64,000 nucleotides of DNA from assembly GCF_003144195.1 (NCBI RefSeq), contig NW_020290062.1, positions 1-64,000 of the forward strand, in the 5' to 3' direction. The DNA is from Ceraceosorus guamensis. Taxonomy: Eukaryota; Basidiomycota; Exobasidiomycetes; Ceraceosorales; Ceraceosoraceae. This document shows positions 45,901 through 58,143 of this stretch, piece by piece; positions within the stretch are counted from its first letter, which is position 1, and every line of letters starts with the position of its first letter. The notes under the pieces are model-generated. The model saw nothing but the letters and a program-made list of their open reading frames with translations, was not told the origin of the DNA and ran no database searches. The position numbers were made by a program, and so were the translations under genes.

Positions 45901-48900
45901 TCTAGGGAACACGAAAGCGACGCCTCTCGACATGAAGGCTTTTCACGAAGAGATCACAAACAAATTTCCCACGTACGAGTCCACGAAAAGACCTGACGAA
46001 CTGCCGCTGGACAAGATCGCCACTGCTGTCAATCCTATCCCTGCTCGCAAAGCGTCTGGACACCACGACACGAACGCGAATGGCGCGCAGGCAAATGCGC
46101 AAGGCGGACCTGGTAATGCGCAAGGACAGCCTGGAACGCCAGCACCTACGCCTCCTGCGAGCCCGGGACCCAAAGTGGGCAAGCAAAAATATCAGACGGA
46201 TCAGAATAGACCATTTGTCTTCCCCTTTAGTAGGAGCGTGCAGGGAGGCAAGATGGTCCCCAAAAGCATCGAAGAGGCTGCTCAATTGTACAAGGAACAC
46301 ATGACCGTTGGGCTGGACATGTGGCAGACTTGGAGGTTGAGAGAGCAGGTGCTGCATGATGAGAGCGGTGTAGCCATCGGGGCGGACGGGAAGCGCATTG
46401 GCGTTGGTGTCGGTGGTGCTAGAACCGGCAATGGCCACACATTGGGCATTGAAAGCGCGCCGAACGCGTACGGAGAGTTCAAACACTCGTACGGATCCAT
46501 TTTGAGTCCCATCGCACGACGAGGAGATCTGAACATGGACGATGCAGCGTCTTCGTCGCAAGGCAGTCGCAGTCCCAGCACTACCGAGGCTCCACTTTCC
46601 TACACTACCGAGCGACGCAAAGCTCGCAATGGAAGCACGACGAGCAGCGGCGGCCCGTTTTCGGTGCGCGGGGAACCCACTGCGGAGAGACTGCACGAGC
46701 TGGAGATGGAGCTGGAAGCGGAGCTTGCGCGGGTGGAAGGGGACCACATGCTCGCTGTGCTCGATAATCCCAAGTACGTCTCTCTCTGCAACACTTTGGC
46801 CCAGCAACGTCTTGATGCGAGAAGACTACAAAGGGTGGACTTGATCTATAGGAACGCTATACAGCATCTGCATCCGACCGCTATTGTCCTCCTCAAACTT
46901 TTGCTCGCTACCGTCACGCAGCAAAGCAGCACGAACAGCCCGCACTCTCAGGCTGTCGCGGAAGGTATCAGCCCTGAGGAGGCCCCACCTCCGACGTTGG
47001 AAGACATCGATATCGTAAGACATCGAGAAATCACGAGCAAGGCTGTCAGCGCCATCATCCTCCTCATCATGAGGTGGTTCAAGACGAGCCATGCGATGAA
47101 GTTTCACTACTTTAGTCAGCTGCTCGTCGATTCCAACTCTTTGCTGCTCATTTTGAAAATGTTTGGACTGCAAGAAACCGCGAATACAGTTCGAGCCATC
47201 AATGAGGCGCCCAACTTTAACTTTTTCAAGTACTGCGAGCTGTACTGCGGCAAGGAGGAGCGCCTTCATCAACCTGAGGATACGTACCCCGACCCGCTGT
47301 ACGGCGTCGGCGCTGCCGGGCGCACCACCAACACTCCACCACCGCCGGGCGGTATTGCTGCGCTCCCGCTGCGAGGCGATGAGGTGGAGCTGATGCGCGA
47401 ATACTCGTTCCGCAACTTTTCGTGCGCTGTGAACTTTTTGCGAGTGCTTCAAAAACTCACAAAGCGCAAGACGCACAGAGTGCTGATGATGGTGCAGTAC
47501 AAATCATCCAATCAGCTCAAAAGGGTGCTCAAGATTCCTCATCCTGGCGTGCAAAAGTATGTGCTCAAGATGCTCAAGAGTCAGGTACCCTTTTGCGGTC
47601 GCAAGTGGAGACAGGCCAACATGAAGGTCATCACTGCCATTTACCTGCACTTGAGACCCGATCTGAGAGAAGAGTGGCTCAGCGGAGCAGATATAGATCA
47701 GGACGTCGAAGAGAGCTTGCCGCAAGAACAAGCTTGCAGAAACTTGGTCAAATTTTACAACCTCACCAGATTCGGTAATGGAGGCCCCCTTGCTGCGGGC
47801 GCGCATGGACACGGACACGCGCACAGACGATCCCTTTCCACTGGAGTCCCCGAAGGCGGGCTTGCTGGACCTCATGGGCCTCCACTGCCCGGCGCGTCTG
47901 CGGCTCCACATCATCCAAACGCTGGCCAGCAAGGACCAGCACAAGCGACGCCTGGTCTGTCATCTCCCTCGCGCAGCTTGGCCGGCTTCTTTGAGACCGA
48001 TCTGCACCTTCCGCCACTCAGACGTCGGACGGAGAGCACGGCAGGCACGCTGCGGTACATTCCAGACGACTTGTTGGATGGTTATCTGGACGAGTACGAA
48101 GATGTGCTCGGCGAACTGTTTGGTTTCCCGGATGCTGCAGCGATCGGAGCGGCTGGCATGGAGCAGGAGAGTGGCGCGTCGATGGAGAGCGGCGCAGAGA
48201 GCGAAGCGAGCGCATGGAGGGACGATCGATGGGCGCTGAATCAGAGCGGCGCTGAGAATGCGTGGGCTAGGCTGGGAGAGATTTTGGGAGTGAGTGCGAC
48301 GTGGGGATGCTATCTCGATGCCGCAGCTGATGCTCCGACGCTCTCGCAGGATACCGAGTCGATTTCTGATTCCGAGTCCATCAATCTTGGAGATTTGGGA
48401 TCAGAGAGCTCTGCGAGCACCACGGATCCTGCGAAGGAAGCGATCGAAGGAGAAGGCGAGATGCACATGCCTCCTCCTCCAGAAGGCGCTCAATCTTGGG
48501 AACACCTCTCGCCCAGAGAGATGCGCGTCTTGACGTCTCCACGTCCAATCACGCCCGGCTCGCCAGGTGCTAGGCGCAGAAGACACAGCAGGAGCAGCAG
48601 CACAGAATCGTCTGGTTCGCCTGCTCGACCCACGGGTCAAATCAGGCGCTCCTCTTCTTCCGGACTAGCACACGCATCGTCGGAAGATGGAGCTGCTGCT
48701 GCTGCTGCTGCTGCGGCCTTGCTCAGACCTCATGCTCAGCGCGCTGTGAGGAGCAATTCGGACTCGAGCCAGCTCAGACCTGTGCTCAGCTTTGGACCGG
48801 AGCTTTTGGAGGATGATCAGGATGAGGAGGAGGAGGAGGTCGGGGAAGAGGAGGAGTACGTGGATGAGATTCCGAGACCGAATCCTCAGCCTGGAGGTAT

Positions 48901-49003
48901 CGACGAGGTGAGATGGCAGTGTTGTCGAAACTTTGCGCCTCGGATCGAGAGCTCACATCGCGGCGCCGATCCTTTGCAGGTGGAGCATTTGTGGTCGGAG
49001 TAA
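42958..49003 (+). CDS. STRIP/Far11-family protein (N1221 and DUF3402 domains), striatin-interacting phosphatase complex
   Basis: Exons 42958-44827, 44902-45169, 45250-45509, 45622-45843, then 45906-49003 with two probable extra introns inside (48290-48349 and 48908-48979). 1905 residues if these are kept, 1861 if spliced. STRIP/Far11 is the scaffold of STRIPAK, which joins PP2A to striatin. It controls growth, septation and sexual or pathogenic development in fungi. The N1221 region starts at RKYDFDMRRDCDAFGREMDE (about 544), with EFYSYVEAPQFREHWEAFKE and later LDFLDEINLEIALHFAQLY. DUF3402 follows: PFVFPFSRSVQGGK (about 975), MWQTWRLREQVL, LLILKMFGLQETANTVRAIN, THRVLMMVQYKSSNQLKRVL and ANMKVITAIYLHLRP. 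The first 540 residues are a disordered Ser/Pro extension, far longer than in animal STRIP proteins. The C-terminus is Ser/acidic rich. Confidence 0.93.
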
Positions 49004-49407
49004 GAGCCAAGTGACGCGTGCGATGCTATCGGCAAAGCACGCGACCGCACCGTCACCCGCATCGAAGCGCCTCCCAAAAGGAACGTCGAGATTTGCTCGA
49101 ATCGTCACGAGTCGCGCTATTCCCACGACTCGGAGCGTCAGTCACGATTCGAATTACATGCTTTGCACTGGCGGCCAAGTTGATCAGGCCCCGCTATCTT
49201 TGTGACACCTCGCCTAGCTGCAACTTTCACGTATCACGCACGTCTCGTCGCCCGCGCTTCTCTCGTTTCGCGCGCCACGCGTCCCGATAGATTTTTGATC
49301 TTCTCCCTCGCCTCGACCAATAAGGCAGCTCTAGGGAATGTGATGGAGCAGAGCAGAGAGGTTACCATTGAGCGCTACATGCCCCACACGCCGTGACTCG
49401 TCGCAAC
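49004..49407. other. convergent intergenic spacer
   Basis: 3'-3' spacer between STRIP and Nup82. It contains CAGTCACGATTCGAATTAC near 49140, a member of the recurrent motif family. No gene. Confidence 0.5.
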
Positions 49408-52400
49408 TCACTCCTTCGTCAATGCGGACTGCACAGTTGCGAGCTGTCTGACTCCAGGCTGCCCTGCTCGCGCGACCGTCGAGCGTTGTGAAAGCTGCAA
49501 AGTGCGCAGCTGAGGTCGCAAAGTGGAGAGCTGATACGAGAGCTGAGAGCGAAAGCGTTTGAGAGCGCGAATCGCGGGAACATCATCTCTTGCAGCACTC
49601 ACCTTCTCGACCTGGGTCGAAAGATCTGCGCCAATCGCGCCTCTTTGGCCGTGCTCATCGTCATCGACCTCCCTCTTGAGGCCGACGACGCTCTTTAGCT
49701 GTTTAAGCTCCTCGAACCACTTGACCTCATAGATGCTGAGCACAGGCTGATGTTTGTCCATCAAATCCTGAAGCAGCCGATCTGTCCTCTTCACCAGCTC
49801 CTTTTGCCTCTTGGCCACTCTTTCTATCCTTTCATTCACATTTTCGGTCAACTCCGCATGTTTGTACTGCTGCTGTTGCAAACCGACCTTCTGCTTTACG
49901 CCTTCGAACTTTTTCAGCTGACGCTCCAGCTCTCTCAGCTGCAAATCGAGCCTCGCTTGGACTGCCTGCACAGCACTGGTGACGGCCCTGGCTTTGATCC
50001 TGAAAGATTGAGCAGATTGACCCAATGCTCTGAGCGTCTCGGCCGTCATGTCAATTTCCTTGCCTTTGCCCACAGACGGAGAAGAGATGATCCTGGAAGT
50101 GGTAACGTTGGACGTATTGCCGGGTCCGAGTCCCAGCGCGTCTTTAAAAATCGTAGGTAGCGAGAAGCCTTCGCCTAGCAAAGAGGTGTATGCCGAGCTT
50201 GCAGTCGCATCTTCTGCGGGCTTGCCGCCCACACTCTTTGTGCAATCGACGGTCAAGTCGCCATCGCTCGGCTCCGGTTGTCCAGGTACTCGCATGCTGA
50301 GCTCAAGAGCTGCCACGCCTCCTGACTGCCCGGGCGACAAAGCGATGAGAGCGTATGAAAGGTAGACGTCCGTCATGATGCAGAGTCCCGACAATGGATG
50401 GGCAGGCGTGTCCTGTGACGGAAGCAGAGCTGCGGATGTCTTGACAGCCCACCTGACGGTCGAAGGCGGGGCTTCTCTGATCACTTGATCAAGAGGCGCT
50501 CCAGATCGTGGTGCATCTTCCGAGTCCGCTTCTTTTGCGAGTGCGGTGGAGATGCTTCGAGCCCATTCTCCCACACAGATGGCGTGCGCGCCGAGCGAGT
50601 GATGTGCATAGAACGTGTCATCATACAGAGCGTCTTGAACCAAAGTCGTTCTTTGGGAAGAGAATGCGGCCTCCAAGGCGGATAAATCTTCTCTTTTCTC
50701 AGGAGAAAGACGGGCCACGACGCTTTCTTGAACGCCTAAAGAGACTGTCTCGTAAAGCAAAATGGAAGGCGACGTAGATTCATCGGAGTCATCTTGATCT
50801 TCGTCCGAGCTGTCGTGCTGTAGACGACGGGAAAATGAGCACAGCAGCTAGATTGTCACCCGAGGCACGCCTACTCACAAAGCCATATCTGTTCGAGGAC
50901 TGCACCGTGCCTCTCTGGACCCGTTTTGAAGAAGCAGTCTTGATGTTCTTGCCCCAAGAAGGACTGAGCCTGGGCAAGATTGCCAAGTCCAAGCGACCAT
51001 CATCACTCGCAACCACGGCAACTTCGAATCTGGCGCTGTCGAGGCTGGCGGGAGGGGCAGAGGATTCCTCCAGCGGAGAAGGGTGCAGCAAGAGAAGATC
51101 TGTCACGAGCGCCTCCCTGACGTCCGACAGCTCGTGCGGGGAGCTCGAGAGTAGACAGGGTCCCTGCAAGGTGATGTTGTTTCCGCTCTGGCGCGGAGGC
51201 GGCTGAACACGCACACTTCCCTCACTCGCAGCGGTGTCCTCATCCTTCCTAGATCGAGTTGGACTTTCTAGCTGGGACTGCGCTTGGCGCTGAAGCGCTG
51301 AAACGTACCGCAGGGCTTGCGAGCGCATGGGATCATTCGGCGAGAGCGATTGAGACATCGCGCTCAAGGTAGGCAAAAGTTGAAGAGGTATGTTTCTGAG
51401 GTGGGCGATTCATCGCATGAGCTCGTGAGAAAAGCGCTCAGCGTTCGTGTTTTGGAAAGGACACTCACGCATGAACCGGCAGATAGGGACACAGCGCGTA
51501 GAAATCGCCATTTTCAGCCACAGACCAGACGGTCAGCGCTTCCCACCCTTGAGACAAGGTGGTGCTATGCTTTTCCTGCTGTGTAGGGTGTGCACCCTCA
51601 TCCTCTCCCAAGCCTGGCTGCCTGGCTCCACTATCAACACCTGCCCGCTCTTCCGTCTCTCGAACGCCAAGCACAAAGCTCGCACACCTTTTTGAGCTTC
51701 TGCCCTCTGCGATGTCAGAGAAAGAGGCCGAGGTGCGTCTATTGGAACCGGGCTGCGCGCTCGAGGGCGCTGAGTGAGCGAATCCGTAGGATGGACTGCG
51801 TGTTGAGCGTCGGTATGCGTCTGCGTGAGGAGCTGAGTTGGCACTAGCTGAGGGTAGAAGCGAAACGGTTTGAACAGGATCGCCTGGAGTCGCAGCGTTG
51901 TACTCCCTGGGTGTGTGCGTGATCCACAGTCAGCTCGAATACAGATGCCTCCGGCCACGCTGAAAACCTCCAGCACGCCCTGCAAGCAAGCGCTCACCGC
52001 AGCATTCCATCCCTCGTGCACACCAGCATGGCCAGACCATCGACGCTCCACGGGTGCCATTTGACCTGACAAATAGCATTGTCACTGTCTGCGCCATTCG
52101 AAGCTCGTTCATCGTGAAACCACTCTCCGACTCTGTCCGCCAAGCAATTCAAGCTCTTGATTTGCTGACCATTGCCGCTCGAGTGGCCGGATTGAGCGCT
52201 TCGAGGTAGAACGAGCACCACGAGCCTGTGCGTGCCCACCACTGCGATCAGTCTGCCAGTCGGATTTACGACCAGCGACTGAATCTCGAAATCAAAGTCG
52301 ACCTCTTGACTATCCGCATGGCTCGCGCTTGGCCCTGGAGTGGTGGATCGTGGGCGAGCGAAGGGCTGAGCATATCGATCCTGTCTCAGTTGCGGTGCGA

Positions 52401-52722
52401 GCAGGGTGTACGTCTCTGCGGCTAGCACGCTCTCCAAGCTCAAGCCACCTCTAAGCCCTTCCAGCGCGGCATGCTTGGCGCTGACTAGGCTGATCTGCCG
52501 CAATTGTCTTCCTTGCGCCACGTACAGCGTCGAGCCACTGATGACCACGTTGGACTTTGGCGTGCTTGCGGGCTGCTTGGTTGGAGTGCCTGCCCAACTA
52601 AAGATGGGATGGAAAGGCAGAGCATTCAACCACTCTGAATCGAAAGAGAGGGCGTCCAAATCCGTCTCGGGTGGACTTGGCGACTGGGCGTAGCTGTATG
52701 GACCCGATGATTGCGTGCTCAT
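49408..52722 (-). CDS. Nup82/Nup88-family nucleoporin, 4-5 exons
   Basis: Exons 51998-52722, 51469-51906, 50879-51395, 49408-50817 (a possible 60-nt intron at 49543-49602 inside the last). 1029 residues if the 60-nt segment is translated. Nup82/88 sits on the cytoplasmic face of the nuclear pore and anchors Nup159/Nup214-Nsp1/Nup62 for mRNA export. The N-terminal half (about 1-560) is a degenerate beta-propeller: SGSTLYVAQGRQLRQISL, SLVVNPTGRLIAVVGTHRLV, VKWHPWSVDGLAML, LTVWSVAENGDFYALCPY. The C-terminal third is a coiled coil typical of the family (about 820-940: LDLQLRELERQLKKFEGVKQ, RIERVAKRQKELVKRTDRLL, VLSIYEVKWFEELKQL). The start is the first ATG (MSTQSSG). Assignment rests on architecture and the DPTG-like strand pattern, not on a strict signature. 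Confidence 0.8.
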
Positions 52723-53570
52723 CGTGCACGCTGACACAGCGATTGTGCCAGGGTGTGCGAGAGAAGAGGGAAGGAAGGGAAGGAGGCGATGATGGGTGAG
52801 GCGACAATCGCAAATCTGACCATCACTTGCGACAGATTAGAGTCTGAGGTTGTGGGTGTGAGTGTGAGTAGTTCTGTCGATTGGCGTGATCACTCAAAAA
52901 TCTCCATCGCGTGGGTCTCGAGTCAAGAGTCCAGAGTCTAGAGTTTGAGTGGGCCTTGAGCGTGAGTCGTGAGTCGTGAGTCGTGAGTCGTGAGTCGTGA
53001 GTACGTGTGTAGCGTGCGTGGGTTAAAGGAAGCCTTTGGCGGGCAAAACGCATCACGTGAGCCCGGCCTCCATCCATTCGATTCAAGATTGATTGATTCA
53101 AGATTCGATTTGAATCTTGATGAATAATGTATTCATGCTCAGATTAAATTCGAGATTAGCGTAGGGTGCGCGCCTCCACTCGCCGGGCGCGCACAAGCGC
53201 ATGTCCTGACTATTTTGATTCAAATTGTGACTGGTAGTGACTCTCTGACTGCGACTCCAGAATCTGTGAATGCGCGAGCTACTTTGATGAGTTTGACTCC
53301 TTTGATCTTCGCTGCAGCCTGTCCAAGTCACGCAAGTGTTAAAGCCTCTCCCTACATCAAGCGTTGCCCAATCACACCTCTTACAATCGTGACTATTTCG
53401 GTTCAAGATGCATCCAGCAATGGGACTACCATTCGCGAGTCACTCGTGATGCGAGCTTACAGCTATCCCACCCACACCCACACCCACACCCACACTCTTC
53501 TCGATCCAAGGTAGCGTGTCTGCATGCGCAAAAGCTCTGCTCTGGGGACGCCACGCCAATAGCGCCCAGC
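52723..53570. promoter_or_regulatory. divergent promoter Nup82 / TTI1
   Basis: About 850 bp between divergent starts. It carries a GTGAGTC heptamer array at about 52962-53002, an AGTCAAGAGTCCAGAGTC block just before it, an ATTCAAGATTGATTGATTCA block near 53080-53120, and a CACACC hexamer array at about 53468-53494. Confidence 0.55.
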
Positions 53571-56500
53571 ATGTCGCTCTTCGCCCCGCCCTTTGCTACC
53601 CAGCCATCCGCATCGGATGCAGACGTGAATGCAGCACGTTTCAAGGAGGTGAGTGAGGGGTAGCGCACATCATCCACACTGCGCTTTTCCTTGCATCTCC
53701 CCCCCCCGCTACTGCTGAGCCCATGCTATGCTCGATACATTTCCCACTGCTCCATTGCGATTGCATCAGCTCAAGCCTGTCTGCGTCGAGCTGCTCTCCA
53801 ATTGCCCGTCTTCCGCGTCTGGCAAGGTGCAGCCTGGATCGCACCCTCGCATCCGACAACTCTTGCATCGACTCGACTCCTTGCTGCAAAGCTACACCAC
53901 CCATGCACAGCCACAACCCATCTCAGAGGCACTCGACTCGCATCCGATCGCATCCACATCTCATCTGCGCATCATTTCACATCCACCTTTTCGTCATCCG
54001 CTCTCCCTGAGCCTCATCAATTACATCTTCTATCCATTAGCACAACTCTTCAAATCCGATGCAGACGGAAAGAGTGGTGCGCTGCCCGATGCTGTACGCC
54101 AGCAGCTCTTTCGGTGCCTCGCTCTGCTGGCTCACGACTGGTGGTCAGCATTCGCACCAGCGCAAGTCGCAGATGGATCAGGCAAAGCGAATGAGAGCTG
54201 GAAAGTATGGCATCAACTCTTGATTCTTGGCGTCGTCGCGTTGGTTGGGTCGCCTGCAGTACCGCAACAGGGCACCAACCAGGCTAGCCAAGAGACCCAA
54301 ACGGCCATCATCGACTTCTTGCTCGAACTGTTGGCGCCTCGCATCGAGGTGTGGCACGGCAGCCAGACGAGCAGCAGTCAACCTGACCAAGAGAGTGAGT
54401 GGGAGTGGGAGTGGGACGGCGTGTCGGAGCTACCGCTGCAGGATGAAGGTGCAGTAGACGATGGGCACAATGGAGGCGGCTCCCGCGCTCGAGCATCATC
54501 GCACGTGCATTCATCTACCTCTCTTCTTGCTAGCCAATCCGACTTAGGCTGTCAGCGCTACCCCTGCGAAGCTCACGTCGATCACGCCATCACTCAGGGA
54601 TCCAGCAAAGGAGCGCTGGCGCACGCATTATCTGGTGCTTTGGATATAGCCAGCGGCGCAAGCGGCACTCGGCAGCTCACCACCTCAACCCGAACGCGAG
54701 CTGTCTCACTTGCTAGGGTCATATTTGTCGTATGGCTCACAGGGGTGCGTTTGGACAAACGCGGTCGTCTGCAGCACTTGAGTCGCGATGCCGCACCGGG
54801 AACAGGCGTGGGAATCGCACGATTGGCACAACGAGCGACGACATTCCTGCCAGGTTTTGTGAGCTCCATGACTAGGACAGCCGTCGGACAGGTTCACCAC
54901 ACCTCTCAAAATGCTAGCACGGCGCTAGGAGACATTACAAAGACTCCCGGAGCTCTGGTAGCTGCCGCACTTGACGCGTTGAAAGACGCGCTTCTGATCA
55001 CCATGGCGGATCATCTCGGCCTGACAACCGAGTTCTCCCCCCTGCCTGATCACGAGGGCGACGCGGAAGATGGGGCAAGGTTCACGGATTTAGCCTCGAT
55101 GGTCGAAGCTGCGCAACTGGATGAGCGAAGCTTGGACGTGCCGTTCGATGTCACAAAGGAGCGCTCTGGCACTGTGGGGCCGGGCCAAGTTCCTGCGAGC
55201 ATACAGACCACGCTGGAGCGCGTCGGCGCTGCTCTGGCCGCCATGACCGGAGTGGTGAAGCACCAACACGCATCTGCTCAGCTCGCCGCAGTACAGATGG
55301 CCAGCGAGCTGTTGACGCACGCGGGAAACACCCTCGACCTGTCCACGCATGTCGCGACAATCTCAACGGACCACTCGAGCACTTCGCGCATGCTCTTTGT
55401 GTGGCTTTTGGATATCAATGCCTCTCGTCTCTCAGCCACCATTGTCGTGGAAGCTGCCAGGAACGCTTTGAGCACCTTGACCACCGAAGAGCAAGTGTCT
55501 TCGTCCCGATTGGCCAAATGGGCAGAACTCGAGCTTGCGGAGAGTCTAAGGCGCCTACCTCGTGCAATCGTGACGCACGATGACGAGAACACCACCTTGC
55601 TCGCAGGTCGTTTGGCCGCTCTCGTTCGTTGCCTGTCTGGGGATCATCACCTTGGGCCCCAACTGGCGACTCTGTTCACGTCAACGAGTGTGATGGAACG
55701 ACTCACAAGTCAGCTTCTACCTGCTCTCGTACTTGGATCTGTGGATGAAGCAGCTGAAAGAGCTAGCTACATAAGGTTGCGCCATGTCGACAAGCTCACC
55801 ACACACGCTCTTCTAGACATGTTGATAGACGTCGGCAAAGGCTTAGCCCAGGTCAGTCGACACAGTGGATCCGTAGCGACGAAGCAGAAAACAAAAGACT
55901 CTTTCCAGCTTGTCGTGCACTTCTTGACTTTGGGTCAGGCAAGGAGAACATCACTGGGAGTAGCGTCGGATGGTGCTTCCCATGACAGACGCCTTTCAGC
56001 TTCCGCGCTTCTCCTCGCTAGTCAATTGATGAGTGGCATTGCGCAAGCCCTTGGAGACGAAACGACGCGAGCAGCAACCGGACGCGATGGCAAAAGAGCT
56101 CGCAAGGCTGCTCATCGTTTGGCGCGCGATGCAGCGAACGCGGTGATCGACATGTGGGAAGCAGATCAGGATCAGCTGTTGATAGCAGATCAGTATCACG
56201 ATGGAGACACTGGACACCAATACGGGGGCGTGGATGGGTCTGCCGATCAACTCTCCACGACAGCGATTTCTGGAGTCGAGGTAGAGCATCGCAAGGGCTT
56301 ACCCCATGGTCATCAAATGCCGACGGAGCTGGAAAAGTCGGGTGCAGTACTCGATCTGAGTTTTGTTGAGTCTGCACACATTGCAAAGATTCAGTCTGCA
56401 CCATCAAGGCACGCTGCGTTGGTGGCAGCAATGGACGATGCCGCAATGCAGCTGCAATGTGGAGACGTTCTGCTCTTTTCCATCGTCGGGTCGTGCTCAG

Positions 56501-58143
56501 ATTTACTGGGCATCTCTTTCCGACCACTGCTCTTGCACACACTCTATCCCTTGATTTGCGGACTGGCATCTTCCAGCGGTGCTGTCGCTCAGGCTGCGAG
56601 CACGACTTTGCAAAGAGTCGCAAAGGCATGCGCGTATCCAGATATGCAAAGTCTTGTCCTCCAGCACGCGGACTACATACTGGGTGCAGCTAGTCACCGA
56701 CTCGTCGCTGGACTCGGTCCAGAGCTGCAAGCGGTCACTGCAGTCACCGAACGGATGCAGAGCGAAATCGCAGGAGAGGATGCAAAGAAGTTCCACCTGA
56801 CTCGCGAGCTGGTTCGAGCACATCACGGCAACAAAGTTCTTCTTCCAGCTCATCAGACGTTGACACCGCTCAACAGCGCCCAAACTGCACCGCTCGTCCT
56901 CATCGAGGTGCTGAGGTTGCTAGGCTCGGACGCGCTTCCGCTAGTCGAAGATGCTGTCGACGAAGTCTTGGATGCGCTGGACCGTTTTCATGGCTACGAC
57001 GAGCTTTGCAATGGGCTCCTTGGGCTGCTAGATCGGATGCTTGAGGTCATGGCCATCGAGAAGGCCAATACAAGCACAAAGCAGCGCGCACCGTCGAATC
57101 TCAACACGTTGCCTAGTTTTGAGTCGGAGCTGGCGTCTTTTGAAGGATGGTATCGTGGACGCAAGTCTTCCGACAACCACAACAATGTAGAGCCACCTCT
57201 GGTCTTTGAGCCAGGCGCGGGTATGGAACATTCGGCAGAGGCAAAACGGATGGGGCCGGACGATAATCCCGACGCCCCATCACGCACACAAGCTGTCACG
57301 TCCAATATCCTGGCAAAGTGCGTGCCGTTCCTGAGTCACTCCTCGCCACTGCTTCGCGTGACAGTCTTGAGGTTGCTGCGGCGGGGCGTGTCGATTCTTG
57401 CGCCACAGGAAAGGCACGCTGAGATACTCGCAGTCATCAATCCTGCGTGGCCGGTGCTGTTGACCCGTCTGGGCTCACCTGTGACACTGCAGACCCCAGC
57501 ACGAAGAAATGCGAGTGGTGAACAGCTGCTCGATCGATTTACGGAGAGAGATCCTACCGTCTGGGTGGAGAGTGCTAAGCTGATGGAGGAGGTTGCCACT
57601 CATTTGCCGGACTTCCTTGGCAGGAAAATAGTGGAGGAGGTATGGCCCCGGCTAGACGCCTTACTCGAGGTGGCCGCCACCCTACAAACCTTGGAGAGCC
57701 GCCGCTCAGCACAGCGAGGACCTGTCTCGTTTAGCCTTGCCTCACCTTTGGGTGCACATGCTTCTTCATCGCCACATGCACCGCGACTCCAAACCTTGCC
57801 TGCCCTCAGCACCAAATCTGTCCAACTCTTTCCAGAGTTCAGCACAGTTGGCCGCCTGCTGCAAAGCGTGGCCTCGACTATGGCTGCGCTGGCAAAGCAC
57901 ATGAATGTGCGCATGACTGACGCGACGGCTTGGACGATTCTCAACCAGCCTCAACTGCTTTGCGCCCTGGATCGACGACAGCCAAAGGCAATTTCTGAGA
58001 GCGCAAGGAAGCTGCTGGAAGCAATGAAGCTACGCGACGCAGACTTGGTGTGGGCGGTATGGTGGGAATCGCAGGCCAATGGTCACCTAGAAGTGGCGAC
58101 AATCTTTCAAGACGTGATGTCTCGGAGCGCAGCAGAGGCGTAG
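53571..58143 (+). CDS. TTI1: TTI1 (Tel2-interacting protein 1), TTT complex subunit, 2 exons
   Basis: Exons 53571-53648 and 53770-58143; 1483 residues. The junction gives FKE-LKPVCVELL, the family's N-terminal signature. TTI1 with Tel2 and Tti2 forms the Hsp90 co-chaperone that stabilises PI3K-like kinases (TOR, ATM/Tel1, ATR/Mec1, DNA-repair and nutrient signalling). The protein is all-helical HEAT repeats, with RVIFVVWLTGVRLDKRGRLQ (about 335) and FLPGFVSSMTR (about 383). The C-terminal region is around SESARKLLEAMKLRDADLVW. Large second exon with no recognised introns. An acidic low-complexity EWEWEWDG segment and a Ser/His-rich stretch lie near 240-290. The gene sits divergently from Nup82. 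Longer than animal TTI1 (about 1090 aa), mainly from loop expansions. Confidence 0.9.
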
